From contig CAJTWH010000007.1 of NCBI GenBank assembly GCA_910579995.1, positions 1 through 64,000 on the forward strand: 64,000 nt of DNA, written 5' to 3'. Below are positions 16,513-24,194 of the stretch, piece by piece; positions within the stretch are counted from its first letter, which is position 1; the number at the start of each line of letters is the position of its first letter. Origin of the DNA: an uncultured Muribaculaceae bacterium. GTDB taxonomy: Bacteria; Bacteroidota; Bacteroidia; Bacteroidales; Muribaculaceae. Both the position numbers and the translations under genes were made by a program. The notes beneath the pieces are model-generated. The model did no database searches. It was not told where the DNA came from and worked only from the letters and a program-made list of their open reading frames with translations.

Positions 16513-17103
16513 TCAAGGTTTTATAATTTCCGGAATAATTTCTAATTCTTCAAAAACTTTACTCGGTCGTTGGATTAAATCAGGGTCTCTTTCTAATAGT
16601 TTGAAATTATCTGTCAAATCATATATCTCAGTCATTTTTTTAACCTCGCCGTTCTCGAGTGTCACTCGTTTGTATATATGAAGATTTTGACCGAATATAT
16701 TAAAGGTCCATTGCTCTACATCGTCTAATAAATAATATATCATCACCATTTTAGGATACCTTAGGTCTCCTTCCAAAAGGGCCAGATATACCCGCTTAGA
16801 CCTAAAATCCGACGCTTCGAACAGCAGATAGGTTTTATCTTCATAAAATATTCTTCCAGCGGTGGTGTATGATGTCTTCAGGTATTGAGAAGTCTCCACC
16901 TCGTTTGTAATTTGCAATAAATTCTGTTCGACGTATTCTTGCGTCAATGAGTCTTTTTGAAGCGCAAAATAAATATACTTGCCTGCCGGAAATTCCACAT
17001 CGATATTTCCAATATCAAAAATGCCTCCCCTCGCTCCGGTGATTGATATAATCAAGAGGGTAACTGTAGTTAAAATTCTCTTTAAATTTGACTTTATTCT
17101 CAT
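16513..17103 (-). CDS. Secreted protein, first candidate immunity gene of Rhs cassette C
   Basis: 196-aa exported protein with an N-terminal signal peptide (ILTTVTLLIISITGARG) and no recognised domain. Its ATG overlaps by 4 bp (ATGA) the stop of the ORF that carries the His half of the papain-like tip, the standard toxin-immunity coupling. Because it has a signal peptide, the toxin it would neutralise should act in the periplasm. Paralogous to the next gene (166 aa). Confidence 0.68.
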   Translation of the reverse strand: MRIKSNLKRILTTVTLLIISITGARGGIFDIGNIDVEFPAGKYIYFALQKDSLTQEYVEQNLLQITNEVETSQYLKTSYTTAGRIFYEDKTYLLFEASDFRSKRVYLALLEGDLRYPKMVMIYYLLDDVEQWTFNIFGQNLHIYKRVTLENGEVKKMTEIYDLTDNFKLLERDPDLIQRPSKVFEELEIIPEIIKP

Positions 17104-17417
17104 TTGTTTCTTCTGATTTCAGATAATAAATAACGTAAGCGATTACCTACGCACGGATTGGTTTCATCGAAAATAATTTTTCTTACAATACCATTTATTA
17201 TTGTAGAGCCAAAATAGAATCTGTTGTCCAATAAATTTTTTCCTTTATCGTTTGCATTGTCATAATACGAAAAATAATTTTTCAGACCGCCATTGGTCGA
17301 CTCAAATCCCATGCCTACTATGTTGATGAAATGGTTTGTACTTTTATTATGATTTGTGGATTTATCTTTGTAAGCTACTCCTGCTATCACAGAATTACCT
17401 TTGAGTAATTCGCCCAT
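17100..17417 (-). CDS. Frameshifted C-terminal half of the Rhs cassette C tip
   Basis: 105-aa ORF that continues the tip of the Rhs protein at 17395-18363 in another frame. It contains STNHFINIVGMGFE, followed by a Tyr/Asp/Asn motif (YFSYYDNAND), the His and Asn/Asp ends of a papain-like (cysteine peptidase/amidase) fold; the Cys half (GNCFTCATMQ) is in the preceding ORF. It begins with an ATG inside the end of that ORF (22-bp overlap) and its stop overlaps the immunity gene by 4 bp. One indel near 17417 would rejoin the two. It may be a real inactivation, an assembly error or a programmed shift; no obvious slippery site is seen. Confidence 0.6.
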   Translation of the reverse strand: MGELLKGNSVIAGVAYKDKSTNHNKSTNHFINIVGMGFESTNGGLKNYFSYYDNANDKGKNLLDNRFYFGSTIINGIVRKIIFDETNPCVGNRLRYLLSEIRRNK

Positions 17418-18363
17418 GATATATTATGCCTTCTTGAGTGTTGTAAACGTTGGCAGCTTCGTTGTAAGTGTCAATACGGTTAAACGGCCCTGTTGTTTCT
17501 CTGTTGTTTTGCATGGTTGCGCATGTGAAACAATTTCCTACATTTTTATACAGAATAAGATCTTGCCCTTCCAAAACATTTTCTACAGTAGGATACAAGT
17601 CGGTTCTGTTTACTCCTGTTTCTAAAGCATTAGAAAACTCTGTAGTTTTTGAATCGAAATCCTGTGCTTTCAATATTGAAAAAGTGGAATTTGACACCAT
17701 AAGCACTTGATTACGACCGTCATTGACATACACATGCTCAAGAGTTGTTTCGTCCAATAAATCAGTCAATCCACTGCCATCTGTGCGATTTATCGGATTC
17801 ATGTGGCAGAATGAGTAAGAGTTTACGGAGTAATCTAAAATTTTAAGAGGGTCAGGAGAGAGCCATCTTGCTGCTGCCGGGTCGTAGAATCTTGCTCCGT
17901 AGTCAAAAATGTTGAGGGACTGGTCGGTGAGGAGTTCTTTGGCGGTGTATTTGTAGGGGTTGGTTTGGGGAGAGGTCGATTCGGCCATGGGGAGGCCGTA
18001 GGGGTAGTAGTAGGTGGTTTGGTCGAAGACTATCGTGCCTCCGTCGCGGCTCACCACGGCGCGGACGTTGCCCTGCCAGTCGCGCACGTAGACGTGTGTG
18101 CCAAGCGAGTCGCGGTAGCCGGTGGAGGTGCTTATGCGCGTCAGTTGCTCATCGGTGTATTCGTAGTGGCCGTATTTGTGGTAGTGGTAGATAATGGGAG
18201 TGAATGTCGGTCTGTCCCAAATTCCACCGCCCCATATTGAGGCGCGCAGTGGTGTCGGTTTGAATGGCTCAGGGCTGATTTCGGCCTTTATCGCATTGGG
18301 GCTGTAAGTTCGGCAAAGCAGGCGTCCTGTGGGGGTGCCGGTGAAGTCCTCGTTTTGATTCAT
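17395..18363 (-). CDS. Orphan Rhs C-terminal protein, cassette C (papain-like tip, Cys half)
   Basis: Short Rhs fragment of 322 aa. Residues 1-110 are shared with the other two cassettes, the Rhs-associated core is at about 115-198 (YYYPYGLP, NPYKYTAKELL, DYGARFYDPAAARWLSPD, MNPINRTDGSG), and the tip begins at about 199. C278 in GNCFTCATMQ is a likely catalytic Cys of a papain-like domain. The frame ends early at 17395; the His half is in the ORF at 17100-17417. No N-terminal Rhs repeats are present (a full Rhs is over 1,000 aa). The start overlaps the 153-aa gene by 4 bp. Confidence 0.7.
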   Translation of the reverse strand: MNQNEDFTGTPTGRLLCRTYSPNAIKAEISPEPFKPTPLRASIWGGGIWDRPTFTPIIYHYHKYGHYEYTDEQLTRISTSTGYRDSLGTHVYVRDWQGNVRAVVSRDGGTIVFDQTTYYYPYGLPMAESTSPQTNPYKYTAKELLTDQSLNIFDYGARFYDPAAARWLSPDPLKILDYSVNSYSFCHMNPINRTDGSGLTDLLDETTLEHVYVNDGRNQVLMVSNSTFSILKAQDFDSKTTEFSNALETGVNRTDLYPTVENVLEGQDLILYKNVGNCFTCATMQNNRETTGPFNRIDTYNEAANVYNTQEGIIYHGRITQR

Positions 18364-18821
18364 CTATCCTCATGCGTCATTTTTGGCTTCTTTCCTTCGA
18401 TACGGTAGAAAGAATCCAGATCCACCATGAAAAGCGAGTCACTCACCAACTTGAAATCTGCACCGATAGGCTCTTGATTCTGTAGGCTGTCAACGACATA
18501 CTCTCCATCTGAAAAGTACCATGCGTCTATAAGAATGAAGGGATCTCTATCCACTCTTTTGATACTATATCTCTCAACGTATTGCGGCTGAAATATTATG
18601 CTGTCACCGCAGATCTCATAAGTGCCTCTCAAACTGAAGATAGGATTGAACGACTCATATTCGCTTGCGCAAAAAGCGAATTGATTACCTTTAAAGCTGT
18701 AACCACTTAGATAGGCAGCTGATACATCCTGCGTTTTGGCCTGCCAGAAGCCGTCAAGGCATACACCCATGCATGCAAACGGCACAAGCAACAGTCCTTT
18801 CAATAGATTTTTCACTCGCAT
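18360..18821 (-). CDS. 153-aa secreted protein, copy 1 of a duplicated gene
   Basis: Exported protein with a signal peptide (LLKGLLLVPFACMGVCLDG) and a beta-rich body (SGYSFKGNQFAF, GTYEICGDSIIFQPQY), which looks lipocalin-like, but no family is recognised. It is over 95% identical by eye to the copy at 20939-21400; only a few residues differ (for example DSFYRIEGKKPK against VPFYRIEGQKPI). Its stop overlaps the start of Rhs cassette C by 4 bp, so it is coupled to the cassette behind it. Chaperone, adaptor or immunity roles are all possible. Confidence 0.7.
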   Translation of the reverse strand: MRVKNLLKGLLLVPFACMGVCLDGFWQAKTQDVSAAYLSGYSFKGNQFAFCASEYESFNPIFSLRGTYEICGDSIIFQPQYVERYSIKRVDRDPFILIDAWYFSDGEYVVDSLQNQEPIGADFKLVSDSLFMVDLDSFYRIEGKKPKMTHEDR

Positions 18822-18918
18822 AATTTTAAGATTTAATCGTTACTGCTTTCTTGTTTGTTCTCATTTTTTTATGATGTTGAGCAAGCTGTGAAAAATTGCT
18901 CAATTTACATTGTTTAAG
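18365..18918. repeat. 554-bp direct repeat, copy 1
   Basis: Covers the 153-aa gene and about 95 bp upstream of it, including an 8-bp inverted repeat (TTGAGCAA/TTGCTCAA). Nearly identical to 20944-21497, in the same orientation, 2.6 kb away. Confidence 0.85.
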
Positions 18919-18923
18919 AGCTT

Positions 18924-19505
18924 TTAATCATAATGCTTTTTACTTATCACATTACCGTTATTATCGTAGAACAGCCATTCACCCACACAATTGCTATTGT
19001 CATCTAATAAATTTATTGTTGAAATACTCCATCCTTCACATTCCAACGTTCCGTCTTGCCGGTATTCTTTACCGTATGATTGATAGATTTCCAAGGAATC
19101 AGGATAGTATTTTCTCTGTTCTTTCAAAAAATCTTTATTGATTGAAATATTATTTATAGTGCCGGCGACAACACCATTTTCATAGAACATAAACCAGTCT
19201 CCGGTAGGTTTGTCATTTTTGTAGTTGCCTAACAATGACATATAATATTCTTGATTTCCGGAGTAAGTAATGAACGGGCCATCTAACAATCCATTTTTAT
19301 AATATAGTATTGTGACAAGAGACAGAGATCCCTCATATCGGTCTATCCATATACCATCTTTTTCCCCTGAAGAATTATATCCATTATACTTCATAGCATT
19401 CAAGCATAGGGGGTGGAGAGGTAATACATCGTCTCCGATAGCAAAATTCAGAGCATTGACGGAGATTGTTATCAGCATGCAGATTGTGAGAATAATCCGG
19501 TACAT
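18924..19505 (-). CDS. Secreted MORN/YwqK-like protein, candidate immunity gene of Rhs cassette B
   Basis: 193-aa exported protein (signal peptide MYRIILTICMLITISVNA) built from MORN-variant repeats: GEKDGIWIDRYEG, NGLLDGPFITYSGN, NDKPTGDWFMFYENG, and a last NCVGEWLFYDNNG. Such YwqK-family repeat proteins are often annotated as antitoxins or immunity proteins next to polymorphic toxins. Its ATG follows the cassette B stop by 5 bp. Periplasmic immunity to the L,D-transpeptidase-like tip is the inferred role. Confidence 0.72.
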   Translation of the reverse strand: MYRIILTICMLITISVNALNFAIGDDVLPLHPLCLNAMKYNGYNSSGEKDGIWIDRYEGSLSLVTILYYKNGLLDGPFITYSGNQEYYMSLLGNYKNDKPTGDWFMFYENGVVAGTINNISINKDFLKEQRKYYPDSLEIYQSYGKEYRQDGTLECEGWSISTINLLDDNSNCVGEWLFYDNNGNVISKKHYD

Positions 19506-19510
19506 TTTAA

Positions 19511-20662
19511 TTAGAATTTACAGATAAGGCCTCTGAAATTTATTGTAATGGGTCTTTTAATAAAATTATTTCGATTAGTAGGTTTAGCTAAGCTTCTTGA
19601 TAATATTATGCTTACTGGAGAACTTCCTTTTTTATCAAAATTTGATATAAATGAATTCCATTGGTTGACATCGATAAGCATACATCCTGCGGATATTGGT
19701 TCAATTTTATTTGTCTCTTTATTAAAAAACATTCCTGTTTTATTATTTATTCCAGCTTTATGTATGTTTACTCCTCCGGCTTTTGTAGTATTTTCATTGG
19801 ATGGATTAGGCTTACCTAATTCAATATAGTTATTATAAAAATTAGAAGTACCAACATCTCCCATTCTTAAAGCCATATATTTATCCCTATGTTTTCCTAA
19901 CCCTGCCTCATAAATACCTTCAGGTATTGTGGCACAATTAGAAGCATCTGATGGATTTGTGCATGCGTTAAATTCTTCTGTTGTACCATCAGCTTTATAT
20001 ACGGTCGCGGTTGAAGTGCCTATATTAAAATTATCGCTTGAGTCAAATGTCCCATTGATTCCTTCGTTTGAAAAGAAGATTGCTTGCTCATACAGTCCGG
20101 GTAGAAGATTTCCATCTTTATCGTATGATTGGTTCGAATCAACCCATTCGTAACCTGTAAAACGTTCTGCTTCATAATCATACGTAGGACGCCACGCCAA
20201 GCCTGTTTGATCGATAAAGTTTATCGGGTCACCTGCGCAGAAGAGATAGTGGGAATCTTGGGGATAGTCATGAGACAATGGGTCAGCTGATAGCCACCTT
20301 GCCATGGCGGGGTCGTAGAAGCGGGCGCCGTGGTCGGCGAGGTTGAGGGATTGGTCGGAGAGGAGTTCTTTGGCGGTGTATTTGTAGGGGTTGGTTTGGG
20401 GCGAGGTCGATTCGGCCATGGGGAGGCCGTAGGGGTAGTAGTAGGTGGTTTGGTCGAAGACTATCGTGCCTCCGTCGCGGCTCACCACGGCGCGGACGTT
20501 GCCCTGCCAGTCGCGCACGTAGACGTGCGTGCCAAGCGAGTCGCGGTAGCCGGTGGAGGTGTTTATACGCGTCAGTTGCTCATCGGTGTATTCGTAGTGA
20601 CCGTATTTGTGGTAGTGGTAGATAATCGGTAAGGATGGAGTTGGCCTGCCGCCGCCAATCAC
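19511..20662 (-). CDS. Orphan Rhs C-terminal protein, cassette B (S-x-G-C/H tip)
   Basis: 383 aa if read from the GTG at 20662. The shared Rhs part and core occupy residues 1-155 (HGARFYDPAMARWLSADP, AGDPINFIDQTG). The tip (about 156-383) carries GGVNIHKAG with H301 and ISAGCMLI with C327, the His plus S-x-G-C arrangement of L,D-transpeptidase (YkuD) domains, here in a diverged form. Rhs-like sequence continues in frame upstream to about 20835 with no ATG before a TAA, so the 5' end is truncated and translation from GTG is uncertain. The candidate immunity gene follows by 5 bp. Confidence 0.65.
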   Translation of the reverse strand: MIGGGRPTPSLPIIYHYHKYGHYEYTDEQLTRINTSTGYRDSLGTHVYVRDWQGNVRAVVSRDGGTIVFDQTTYYYPYGLPMAESTSPQTNPYKYTAKELLSDQSLNLADHGARFYDPAMARWLSADPLSHDYPQDSHYLFCAGDPINFIDQTGLAWRPTYDYEAERFTGYEWVDSNQSYDKDGNLLPGLYEQAIFFSNEGINGTFDSSDNFNIGTSTATVYKADGTTEEFNACTNPSDASNCATIPEGIYEAGLGKHRDKYMALRMGDVGTSNFYNNYIELGKPNPSNENTTKAGGVNIHKAGINNKTGMFFNKETNKIEPISAGCMLIDVNQWNSFISNFDKKGSSPVSIILSRSLAKPTNRNNFIKRPITINFRGLICKF

Positions 20663-20840
20663 ACCGCCCCACGACGCGGCGCGGAAGACTGGAGGTATAA
20701 ATGGCTCGGGGCTGACCTCAACCCGCCTTGCATTGGGGCTGTAAGTCCGGCAGAGCAGGCGTCCGGAGTCTGTGCGGGAGAAGTCCTGAGTGCCGACATT
20801 GTCGTAGACAAATGTGTGGCGGTCTGTATGGTTGCCAGAT
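20663..20840 (-). pseudogene. 5' remnant of Rhs cassette B
   Basis: In frame with cassette B, this stretch encodes Rhs residues matching cassette A (for example SGRLLCRTYSPNARRVEVSP) and, further upstream, DRHTFVYDN, but ends at a TAA with no ATG. It marks where a longer Rhs gene was cut. Between it and the 153-aa gene (to 20938) I see only further short Rhs-like fragments. Confidence 0.6.
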
Positions 20841-20938
20841 GGGTGTTAGAGCCGGTTTTCGGTGGCCCTCATCAAGGCGGAATTGTAGAAAAGCAAGTCT
20901 ATCCTCGTGAGATTCATCCCAACTTCTTTCCGGACATG

Positions 20939-21400
20939 TTAATCATCCTCATGCGTCATTATTGGCTTTTGTCCTTCGATACGGTAGAAAGGAACCAGAT
21001 CCACCATGAAAAGCGAGTCACTCACCAATTTGAAATCTGCAGCGATAGGCTCTTGATTCTGAAGGCTGTCAACGACATACTCTCCATCTGTAAAGTACCA
21101 TGCGTCGATAAGAATGAAGGGATCTCTATCCACTCTTTTGATACTATATCTCTCAACGTATTGCGGCTGAAATATTATGCTGTCACCGCAGATCTCATAA
21201 GTGCCTCTCAAACTGAAGATAGGATTGAACGACTCATATTCGCTTGCGCAAAAAGCGAATTGATTACCTTTAAAGCTGTAACCACTTAGATAGGCAGCTG
21301 ATACATCCTGCGTTTTGGCCTGCCAGAAGCCGTCAAGGCATACACCCATGCATGCAAACGGCACAAGCAACAGTCCTTTCAATAGATTTTTCACTCGCAT
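20939..21400 (-). CDS. 153-aa secreted protein, copy 2 of a duplicated gene
   Basis: Same protein as at 18360-18821 with a handful of substitutions and the ending MTHEDD. Signal peptide intact, no disabling change. Unlike copy 1, its stop does not overlap the Rhs start: about 100 bp of non-matching sequence and the truncated 5' end of cassette B follow. Function unknown; the repeated pairing with Rhs cassettes suggests it travels with them. Confidence 0.7.
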   Translation of the reverse strand: MRVKNLLKGLLLVPFACMGVCLDGFWQAKTQDVSAAYLSGYSFKGNQFAFCASEYESFNPIFSLRGTYEICGDSIIFQPQYVERYSIKRVDRDPFILIDAWYFTDGEYVVDSLQNQEPIAADFKLVSDSLFMVDLVPFYRIEGQKPIMTHEDD

Positions 21401-21497
21401 AATTTTAAGGTTTAATTGTTACTGTTTTCTTGGTTGTTCTCATCTTTTTATGATGTTGAGCAAGCTGTGAAAAATTGCTCAATTTACATTGTTTAAG
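20944..21497. repeat. 554-bp direct repeat, copy 2
   Basis: Second copy of 18365-18918. The 196 bp beyond it (21498-21693) hold no gene that I can see. Confidence 0.85.
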
Positions 21498-21693
21498 GTG
21501 TGCTTAAGGTGAATAGCTGTGAACGAATAATAATACATAATCCTATATGTTAATCGTCTAATATGGAGCAAGCTCAGGATGTATTAAATCGGAGTATTTA
21601 TTAAAAAAGTAAGCCCCGGTTTTCATGCATAATACAAATAAAGCTATTCTGTCAATCAGCATATTGCCGTTGTCTGAGACGAATCGTTACCTT

Positions 21694-22218
21694 TCAGAAC
21701 GTTGTAATTCGTTTTCCGAATCTGCTCTCTAACGATTCTCGGAATTCGGCGATACAGCATGGGTGCTTGTATAAGAATGGATAAGAGGAGCGAAAGAGAC
21801 CTTCTAAATCTGCAATTGGGTAATTTTCATATTCAAAAAGAAATTCAAATGTGATAAACATGGTAAGATTTACCAATATCTTTTGTTGTTCATCATTCGG
21901 CAGATATCCCAAAAATTTTTCAAATTCGATATGCTTGTCAGGATAGTTTGTGAACATTTCATAGAAATGTCCCCCAATGCCTTCCGAACATTCTTCGGTG
22001 CGATGGTCAAGCAGATAATTGAACATAGGTATATAGTCCGACATCTCGCTTGAGGCTTGGTCATATATCGGACTAAATATCATAATTTCCGTTCTCAATG
22101 AATCGGAATTCTGCGAAAGGTCTTTCTCTAGAGCATTGAGAAAAACCTCTCTTTCTTCAGCAGCTACTGATTGCAACGCCGTTACAACCAAAATCAATAG
22201 TAATAAAATCTTCTTCAT
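21694..22218 (-). CDS. Secreted protein, candidate immunity gene of Rhs cassette A
   Basis: 174-aa exported protein (signal peptide MKKILLLLILVVTALQSVAA), helix-rich and acidic, with no recognised domain. I start at ATG 22218, which overlaps the stop of cassette A by 4 bp (ATGA) and starts the signal peptide; an upstream in-frame ATG at 22293 would lie inside cassette A and bury the signal. Coupled expression and export fit a periplasmic immunity protein for the L,D-transpeptidase tip. Confidence 0.72.
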   Translation of the reverse strand: MKKILLLLILVVTALQSVAAEEREVFLNALEKDLSQNSDSLRTEIMIFSPIYDQASSEMSDYIPMFNYLLDHRTEECSEGIGGHFYEMFTNYPDKHIEFEKFLGYLPNDEQQKILVNLTMFITFEFLFEYENYPIADLEGLFRSSYPFLYKHPCCIAEFRESLESRFGKRITTF

Positions 22219-23477
22219 ATATCTAATTCTGTTTGTGAGCCATTCTCCAATGTGACAATTAATTCGGGTAGTTCTCCTCCATTCAATGTCCAACTGTCTT
22301 TGACCATCTCTCGGTCACTATAATTTACCGGTTTTTCCAAATCATTTTCTACAATGAGATACCCCATGTGTTCTTCCGGATTATATTCTTCGAGTGCGTC
22401 TGTAATTTCTTTCATTTCAACTATATCTTCATTGGCCATACGTTGACATCCCTGAGTATCTGCTAACTCCGGTTGTTGCCTACGTCCGCCATGTGTATGC
22501 ATGTAATCGCGCCCTAGTCCTTCTCCTTCTAAATATTGTGTTGCCAAAAGAAAATCAGGGCCGAATTTTATAGCAGGATATCTACTATTGCCAGTTTTTC
22601 GCCACTCAAGCAATTTATATTTTCCCGTAGGGGTATCTCCGTTGGTTTTAGTTCTATCCCTATGTTCTCCTCTAACCTTAACAACTGTTTGATATACAGT
22701 GTTTCCTCTCATATCAGTGACAGTGTATATTGCATAAGGATTGTTCCCTCTGTCAGGAGACGCTGATATTTTTACATCCCAATTACCATCCATGTCTATA
22801 CGGTTGATTGGATCTGCGCTCGAAAATATGTAAGGAGACATTTGAGAGCGTAATGGTGCCATCGCGTCTTGTGATATCCACCTTGCCATTGCGGGGTCGT
22901 ACATTCGGGCGCCGTGGTCGGCGAGGTTGAGGGATTGGTCGGTTAGGAGTTCTTTGGCGGTGTATTTGTAGGGGTTGGCTTGGGGCTCGGTCGATTCGGC
23001 CATGGGGAGGCCGTAGGGGTAGTAGTAGGTTGTCTGGTCGAAGACTGTCGTGCCTCCGTCGCGGCTCACCACGTCGCGGACGTTGCCTTGCCAGTCGCGC
23101 ACGTAGACATGTGTGCCCTCGCTGTCGCGGTAGCCGGTTGATGTGTTTATGCGCGTCAGTTGCTCATCGGTGTATTCGTTGTGGCCGTATTTGTGGTAGT
23201 GGTAGATAATCGGTAAGGATGGAGTTGGCCTGCCGCCGCCAATCACACCGCCCCACGACGCGGCGCGGAAGACTGGAGGTATAAATGGCTCGGGGCTGAC
23301 CTCAACCCGCCTTGCATTGGGGCTGTAAGTCCGGCAGAGCAGGCGTCCGGAGGCTGTGCGGGTGAAGTCCTGAATGCCGATTTCGTAATCCACGCCTTTG
23401 AGCATGTTGTTGTAATCCCATGAGTAGCGCATGCGCTCTCCGTAGTCAGGATATCTGTAAAGTCTTTTGTGCGTCAT
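22215..23477 (-). CDS. Orphan Rhs C-terminal protein, cassette A (L,D-transpeptidase tip)
   Basis: 420 aa. Residues 1-145 are shared with the other cassettes, the Rhs core spans about 150-232 (YYYPYGLPMAES, DHGARMYDPAMARWISQD, SSADPINRIDMDGN) and the tip about 233-420. The tip has NGDTPTGKY (as in YkuD domains), H327/H329 in MHTHGG and the catalytic motif TQGCQR with C344 and R346. This matches an L,D-transpeptidase, an enzyme that acts on peptidoglycan stems; the Salmonella T6SS effector Tlde1 is a known toxin of this fold. Start overlaps the upstream 195-aa gene by 4 bp. N-terminal Rhs repeats are missing. Confidence 0.8.
   Translation of the reverse strand: MTHKRLYRYPDYGERMRYSWDYNNMLKGVDYEIGIQDFTRTASGRLLCRTYSPNARRVEVSPEPFIPPVFRAASWGGVIGGGRPTPSLPIIYHYHKYGHNEYTDEQLTRINTSTGYRDSEGTHVYVRDWQGNVRDVVSRDGGTTVFDQTTYYYPYGLPMAESTEPQANPYKYTAKELLTDQSLNLADHGARMYDPAMARWISQDAMAPLRSQMSPYIFSSADPINRIDMDGNWDVKISASPDRGNNPYAIYTVTDMRGNTVYQTVVKVRGEHRDRTKTNGDTPTGKYKLLEWRKTGNSRYPAIKFGPDFLLATQYLEGEGLGRDYMHTHGGRRQQPELADTQGCQRMANEDIVEMKEITDALEEYNPEEHMGYLIVENDLEKPVNYSDREMVKDSWTLNGGELPELIVTLENGSQTELDI
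22885..23372. repeat. Rhs core repeat (copy A); copies at 20305-20790 and 17870-18360
   Basis: The GC-rich DNA for the shared Rhs part and core is nearly identical in cassettes A and B over about 490 bp; cassette C shares about the first 330 bp closely and the rest more weakly. All three copies are in the same orientation, so they are ready substrates for recombination that swaps tips. Confidence 0.8.
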
Positions 23478-24061
23478 TCAAACTTACGATAAAATTGCTC
23501 ACCTGAAGCAAGTTGATAGTAAACTAACCCATATTTTTTTGATACTACGAATCTGTTGATATGATTTATTGTATCTTTTGACCAATCAGGAATCCTGCTA
23601 TTGTATGAATCAATGATAAAGCAAGAGTCTAATTCTGTTTCGTTTATTTTGAATGAATCAACAATTATTTTAGGTTCATAGCTATTTGAATATCTTGTTC
23701 CAAAATGGAAAAAAGTTTTTAGGGTATCACTATCAACTTTCCTGATTATTGCAAAAAGATCATCAAGTTCCCTTAAATTATCAGTGACTTTGAATTTATA
23801 GCCACCACCGGCTTCATATTGGGAACCTGTTTCAAATGTATATGCAAAAGGATCCGTACGATTCTCTACAAACTCACCCCATCTTGTTAATTTCGATACA
23901 TTACCGGAGTCGGAGACAAAGGTGGCGTTGTCCTTATAGTATCCGGTCACCCATTTTAGGTCATCTTGTGAGAGATGGGTCATTTCGGTATACATAAAGC
24001 AGCCACGGACGATAAATACAATCGCCACGCACCACAGAATGACTTTGATAATAGGTTTCAT
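23474..24061 (-). CDS. Membrane-anchored accessory protein ahead of Rhs cassette A
   Basis: 195-aa protein with one N-terminal hydrophobic segment (VILWCVAIVFIVRGCF) and an extracytoplasmic domain of unknown family. Low GC, unlike the Rhs core. Its stop overlaps the cassette A ATG (ATGA) and it lies 3 bp behind the signal-peptide ORF. It may be the immunity protein of a tip that was lost when the long Rhs gene collapsed (inference from order: tip then immunity). Confidence 0.65.
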   Translation of the reverse strand: MKPIIKVILWCVAIVFIVRGCFMYTEMTHLSQDDLKWVTGYYKDNATFVSDSGNVSKLTRWGEFVENRTDPFAYTFETGSQYEAGGGYKFKVTDNLRELDDLFAIIRKVDSDTLKTFFHFGTRYSNSYEPKIIVDSFKINETELDSCFIIDSYNSRIPDWSKDTINHINRFVVSKKYGLVYYQLASGEQFYRKFE

Positions 24062-24064
24062 TGT

Positions 24065-24169
24065 TCAATTCTGTCTTGTTATCGCTGCATTCAAAATATC
24101 TTGTTGGCACAGGGCGGACATGCCGGTGACCGACAAGAGGGCGAATGCGATGTGGTGGAGCTGCTTCAT
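24065..24169 (-). CDS. 34-aa signal-peptide ORF, likely remnant of a Rhs N-terminus
   Basis: Short ORF that begins MKQLHHIAFALLSVTGMSALCQQ, a textbook signal peptide with cleavage after ALC, and stops 11 residues later. It has a perfect promoter 26-57 bp upstream and GC-rich codons like the Rhs cores. The simplest reading is the preserved 5' end of a full-length secreted Rhs gene whose middle was deleted or replaced, leaving the promoter and start to drive the cassette array. It could also act as a small secreted peptide. Confidence 0.6.
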   Translation of the reverse strand: MKQLHHIAFALLSVTGMSALCQQDILNAAITRQN

Positions 24170-24194
24170 GGTGCTGATAATGATGGATTCCCCA

